Shown here in pieces: positions 59,849-64,000 of a DNA stretch of 64,000 nt. Position numbers and translations under genes: made by a program. Source of the DNA: Salvator merianae (Eukaryota; Chordata; Lepidosauria; Squamata; Teiidae); NCBI GenBank assembly GCA_003586115.2, contig QVOM02000116.1, positions 39,624,128-39,688,127 on the forward strand, in the 5' to 3' direction. Below the pieces are notes generated by a model that made no database searches, was not told the DNA's origin, and saw only the letters and a program-made list of their open reading frames with translations. Each line of letters begins with the position of its first letter. Position 1 is the first letter of the stretch.

Positions 59849-61460
59849 ACAGTTCCCACCTTATTATATAGTCATCCTTCCTATAAAGTGGTTGTAGGTT
59901 TCACTTGTATACAGTAGGCAAAATGCAGATACTGCACTCATCCAGATACCCAGTGTGTCATGTGAGAACTGGGGCACGCGATCCCTGCAACCTCCTGGCG
60001 CATTTGCAGCGCCCTAAAGGCACCATGTGAACCTGCCACTGTGGTTTGCCCTAGAAGCTTTTGTAATACAGCAAAATAACTGTAAATGGTAAAAAGCTGA
60101 AACTTGAAATAGTCAGCCTAGTTTAGTCACAGGTTATGTGGATCCCCTGCTACCATCCCTGAAGTCCACAGTAGCCTACAAACTTTATAAAACACAGTAA
60201 AACAACAAGACAATAGAAGTGGAACCTGAAAGAAAAGCATGGCTAAATGGAGCTCCACAGATAAAGGTCAGGGAGATCAGTAAGGTTTGAATTGTTTTTC
60301 AAACGAAAGTACTAGAGAGGTCCTATCTTAGTTCTGCTTATAACTCATTTCATAAATACTGTATTGTGCTGCTATTGGTAATCCCTGAAGGTCACACTGT
60401 ACAAGCATCACTACATGGCTAGTATTCTTCTGTGTATGTATTTCAGTGAAAGGAACACCACAGAACTGGGATAAAAGCAGGTTTGATTTTTCATCTGCTG
60501 CAGGGTCCTCTACTTGGTGAGGTAACATTTCTCTAGGACTGGGGTTCCTATCATGGCAGGTAAGGAACCTCCGTTGAGGTTCTTTCGTGTGTTTGCAAAA
60601 CTATGCCCCCTCCCCAATTGCCTGGAAGAAAGAAGGAAGGGTATGCCCTAAAAATTCCAACAGTGCTCATAAGCTCCCCCAAAGTTAGCAGCCCCCTGCC
60701 CTAGAGTTTCCAAGCAATATCTGCTATCTGATCCTTTCTTCAGTGCCAGGGAATGAAAGTTGGACTTCCTGCACATGAGAGAAAGGTTCTGCTGTTTAGC
60801 TACTATCAGCAATCTCCCACAGCAACAAGAAACTTTAATGGACCTTGAACAGCTATGACCCCAAATAGAATGACAAGTCATGACACTTGCCAGTCTAAAT
60901 AATCACACTCCCAAGAGTCAATATCAGGCAGTGACATACAAAGGCTAAAAAGGAACCACTAGCACACGCCACACGATAATGCTTTCATGATTTATCACTT
61001 TCACATTGTCGGATGTGGCTATGCCAAGTCCTGCAATAGCTGAAAACATCTAGTCAGGATGACAGGAACTGCTACTGTCCCCATCTGAGTGACGGTCGAG
61101 GCCACACATTATTTTTATCTTTCTTATTTGTCCCCGGAAACTAACTGAACAACCAAAACTCAACAGCAGCAACTTCTTAAGCAACCCAGTCTGATGTCTT
61201 TGCTGTGTCATGGGAAAAGATGCATCTGCTTTTTTTTTGAGGAGGAGGAGAAAAAACTGACTCAATAAGATGTTGAAACTTCTGTTCCGAGCACCTCTGC
61301 CTATTTTTCTACAAACAGATGTAAGTAGGAAATAAACAGTAAAAATCCGGTAAACCTGACCTGGACTGTAGTATTTCATATCCCAGGGGTCTATTCATAT
61401 GTTGCTGTTCTGTGCTCACTTATCCTGCTCACAGGAAGCAAAATTCTATCCAGATCTTCC
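59849..61460. other. Intronic DNA, nothing recognised
   Basis: I looked for the earlier ITGB1 exons (PSI start with CGWCT, signal peptide) and did not find them here. No assignable repeat. Confidence 0.4.
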
Positions 61461-61915
61461 ACCTGTTCACACTTGCCAGACAGGCAGGATGTAATAATAT
61501 CATACCAGGCCAATAAGGTGTGAGTACAGTGGCAGCCATTCACACTGCAAGCGCTGGACTAGCAGTGCTTCCAGTGCAAATAGCTGGCTGGAATCCTGAT
61601 GGCAAAATCCAAAACAGCATCCAGTGCATGGCTGGATGATGCCAAGGCGATCTAGCAGCTGCAAATGACTATGCAGCCACGGTATGCAGCCCACGCTTCC
61701 TCACTGCACAGCACCCAGAAGAAGGTGCGGATCTGTCGTCCCAAGAGCCATCCAGCTGCTCCTGGTCAGCCAGTGGACTGCTTTTTAGTTGTCCACAGCT
61801 GGATTGCTCTTGGGAGGGGTTAGCAACTCCAGGTGAACTGAAGTGATGTCTGGGTGTGAACGGGCCTGACAGGTGAGTAGACTGGAACGCTCCTGCTGGT
61901 AAGTGCAAACAGCCC
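61461..61915. mobile_element. GGGCC-family element
   Basis: The left end CCTGTTCACACTTGCCAG and the right end CTGGTAAGTGCAAACAGCCC are inverted repeats. The interior shares GGCAGCCATTCACACTGCAA and TAGTTGTCCACAGCTG with the copy at 39589. Confidence 0.7.
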
Positions 61916-62488
61916 GCTTCTCTACATTTTTTTTTGTTTTGTGTGCCTGGTGTCTGTGTGCTTATGCCTCTCAATGGGAAGGCTGACATACCACCAATTC
62001 TGCAACATCAGGCCACAGAATTTTCTATGAAATCAAACTGGATTTAAAATACACTTAAAATCCTTTGCTTTCTGGGCCACCTGCTCCGCTAGCATCTAAA
62101 GTTACTGTCCTTCTAATATCACCAGGGGAATATAATTAAATCCAGACAGAGAGACTCCAGAGTGTTTTTAAATAACTATGAAGAAGAACTTTATGGAGAG
62201 GAAGAGAGGAGAGAACTTTTACAACTAGCAAAGGAGGAAGGCACTACAATTTTAAAAAGTCCAGTGCAAGTTGAGAAGGTTAGGAATCTATCAGGCAGGC
62301 AATTACCCATGCATTTACTTTCAACTACACAGAGCAAATACTTTTGGATCCCATCCAGTTCACCCTTATGAAGAATTGCTCTCTTGGACCATTAGCTTGC
62401 ATGCTTGTAACTCAGACTTCTGTCCTCTGCCTACTACTTCTGGGTTTACGAGGCCATTGTACATTTTGGGCATACTAAGCAAGTTACT

Positions 62489-62810
62489 CAGCCGCGTAGC
62501 TAAACGTTCCGCCACCCGGGGCGGACCAAACGGCAGCAGCCGAGCAGGGCGCCCCGCCCTGCAGGACGCCCTGCCCTGCAGCTGCCTACTCCCGCTGCCG
62601 CCGTGATGATGGCCGCGTGCGTGCCAGCCGGCGCGGTGAGCGGGCGGGGCGAGCGAGTGGCGAGTGAGCGGTGAGCGTGCCGGTGACGCCGACTAAAGGC
62701 AAACCGGCGGCCAGGCAGGCGGGAGGGCCCAACTCAAAGGCGGGCGCCGCCCCCAACAATGCGCTGCCCGGTGCGCAGCGCCCCCCGCACCCCCCCTTGC
62801 TACGCCAGTG
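62489..62810. mobile_element. hAT-type GC-rich MITE, 322 bp, with 8-bp target duplication
   Basis: AAGTTACT occurs at 62481-62488 and again at 62811-62818. The left end is CAGCCGCGTAGCTAA, and the complement of the right end is CACTGGCGTAGCAAG, a hAT-like inverted repeat around GCGTAGC. The body is extremely GC- and CpG-rich and could be taken for a CpG-island promoter, but the borders show it is an insertion in an ITGB1 intron. No transposase. Confidence 0.9.
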
Positions 62811-62818
62811 AAGTTACT

Positions 62819-63839
62819 TGTATTGCATCCACTTGGCATATGCCTCTGCCCCAACACCCAAGGTCATCCGGGGAAGCTCAGTGTGGACAAAGCTATATGC
62901 AGATTCTGTCTATAGCACCAACACACGTTTCCATGACTGTTGCTGTCAGAAAGCTGAGGAGGTGATAAGAAGTAGAAAGCAGAGAAGACTTAACACCCTA
63001 CTGAAAATATGATTTTTAAGGATGTCCAGGGACTTACAACAATAAGTTAGCTAAGAAAAAGAGAGCAAGATATCACTTGCATTCCCTACCATGCATTCTA
63101 AGAAGGAGCAGGTACACCTTTTTCTCCAAGTCTCATGCTCCTATGGAAGATTTAGGCCTGAGTGCTTCCAGATTAGTTTCCATATATCAAAGACTCGCAT
63201 CATTTATGGACACTTAAGTGTATCCCTAAGTGCAATGTCTGTCCCACTTGTTACTGGAGAGCAATAATTATTGTTAAAGATGGGGAAGAATCTCTTTCTT
63301 ACGACTTGAGTTCATAGAGAAACACAAACTGAGACATCCTCCTATTCTCGAAATAGAAACATATTTTCGTATATTCCACTCTACACTCTACACATTCAAA
63401 TATTCTAGAATGTGTAGAGTCTGATGCACTGAAATCTTGACACCTATACCTCAAGGTGAGTGCATTAAATCATAATGTAAACAACCCACCCTTTTTAGTT
63501 GGGGAAACATGGGGTCATTTACTCACCTAGTGGTGGATTTGGACCATCTTTCAGAATCAGGAAGAGAAAATCTGAGTGCCTCTCAACCTGTGTCAGCTAT
63601 GTAAATGGGGCTGTATTTTTGCTAGAAAGTGATTACTTTCTCAGCTAAACCACATTTTTAGAGTGACTACCAATTTGTCCCAAGGAAAAAGGCTGATCCT
63701 GCACCCCATGGCCTGAATGCTCAGTTCATCTGATGGTTCTTATCATCAGGTGCTTCAACCAAGATAAAGGAAGAGGCACAGAATCAGTGCTGAGCTGGAA
63801 GACACACAGAAGCAGCAGCAACTATCAAAGTGTTTTCTG
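62819..63839. other. Intronic DNA
   Basis: No exon or mobile element recognised apart from a short perfect hairpin at 63385-63420. Confidence 0.4.
63385..63420. repeat. Perfect 13-bp hairpin
   Basis: ACTCTACACATTC, a 10-base spacer, then GAATGTGTAGAGT. It may be the remnant of a small palindromic element. Confidence 0.85.
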
Positions 63840-64000
63840 GGGCCTGTTTGCACTTTATAGCACAGTATGGCATCAACAATACCATACGAGGCTGGAACAG
63901 ACCCAGCAGCATGGCAGCCATTCACACTGCAAGTGGTGGAATGGCCCCAAACCAGGCCTCTAGCACTTGCAGTGCGAATGCAGGCCCAACAACCATGACA
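63840..64000. mobile_element. GGGCC-family element, cut by the window end
   Basis: The left end GGGGCCTGTTTGCACTTTAT is followed by GGCAGCCATTCACACTGCAA and GGAATGGCCCC, as in the 39589 and 61461 copies. The right end lies outside the window. Confidence 0.6.

Noticed and set aside
62489..62810. CpG-island promoter or 5' exon of ITGB1
   Set aside because: The GC block has an 8-bp target duplication and hAT-like ends, so it is a transposon. No ITGB1 signal peptide or 5' exon was found near it.
58373..64000. ITGB1 exons 1 to 3
   Set aside because: I looked on the - strand for the CGWCT and CLKANAKSC segments and the signal peptide and found none, so they must lie beyond the window.

Overview
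The window is intronic and intergenic DNA of a vertebrate, most likely a squamate reptile (lizard or snake). Coding sequence is a small fraction and is split into short exons with GT-AG borders. The repeats are a typical squamate mixture: a BovB (RTE) LINE, L2 and CR1-type LINEs, tRNA-derived SINEs with a BovB-like tail, many small inverted-repeat DNA elements and many microsatellites. The species cannot be named from the sequence.

Two genes lie tail to tail. On the + strand, positions 3114-26803 hold the last ten recognisable coding exons of a gene that I name CCDC7. The name rests mainly on its place beside the 3' end of ITGB1, as in other tetrapods. The exons join in one open frame, eight successive junctions are phase 1, and the encoded tail is charged and Gln-rich. 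The 5' part lies before the window. About 2 kb of repeat-filled DNA (26804-28845) separates it from ITGB1.

On the - strand, positions 28846-58372 hold integrin beta-1 (ITGB1): 13 constitutive coding exons plus the 3'UTR. They join without frameshift or stop into 748 residues, from the PSI domain to the cytoplasmic tail with its two NPxY motifs. The signal peptide and the first part of the PSI domain are not in the window and must lie beyond 64000. The muscle-type alternative exon (beta-1D) is present and intact at 33537-33611. The intron after the transmembrane exon stays open for 50 codons, so an intron-retained, beta-1B-like tail is possible on paper.

The rest is transposon archaeology. 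Two GC-rich hAT-type MITEs have perfect 8-bp target duplications (56056-56163 and 62489-62810). A family of elements with GGGCC...GCACTTACCT termini has at least twelve recognisable copies and carries a consensus splice donor inside its terminal repeat. Hairpin MITEs lie at 1717-1861 and 22115-22410. A pogo-type transposase remnant lies at 18371-18570, and a 1.7-kb BovB copy at 24530-26235. Two nested insertions can be read directly: a CR1-type copy inside an L2, and a GGGCC element inside a CR1-type copy.

No tRNA, rRNA, CRISPR or operon-like structure was seen. I found no wholly new system. The points most worth following are the splice-site-bearing MITE family, the ITGB1 tail isoforms and lost glycosylation sites, and the fast-evolving CCDC7 tail.
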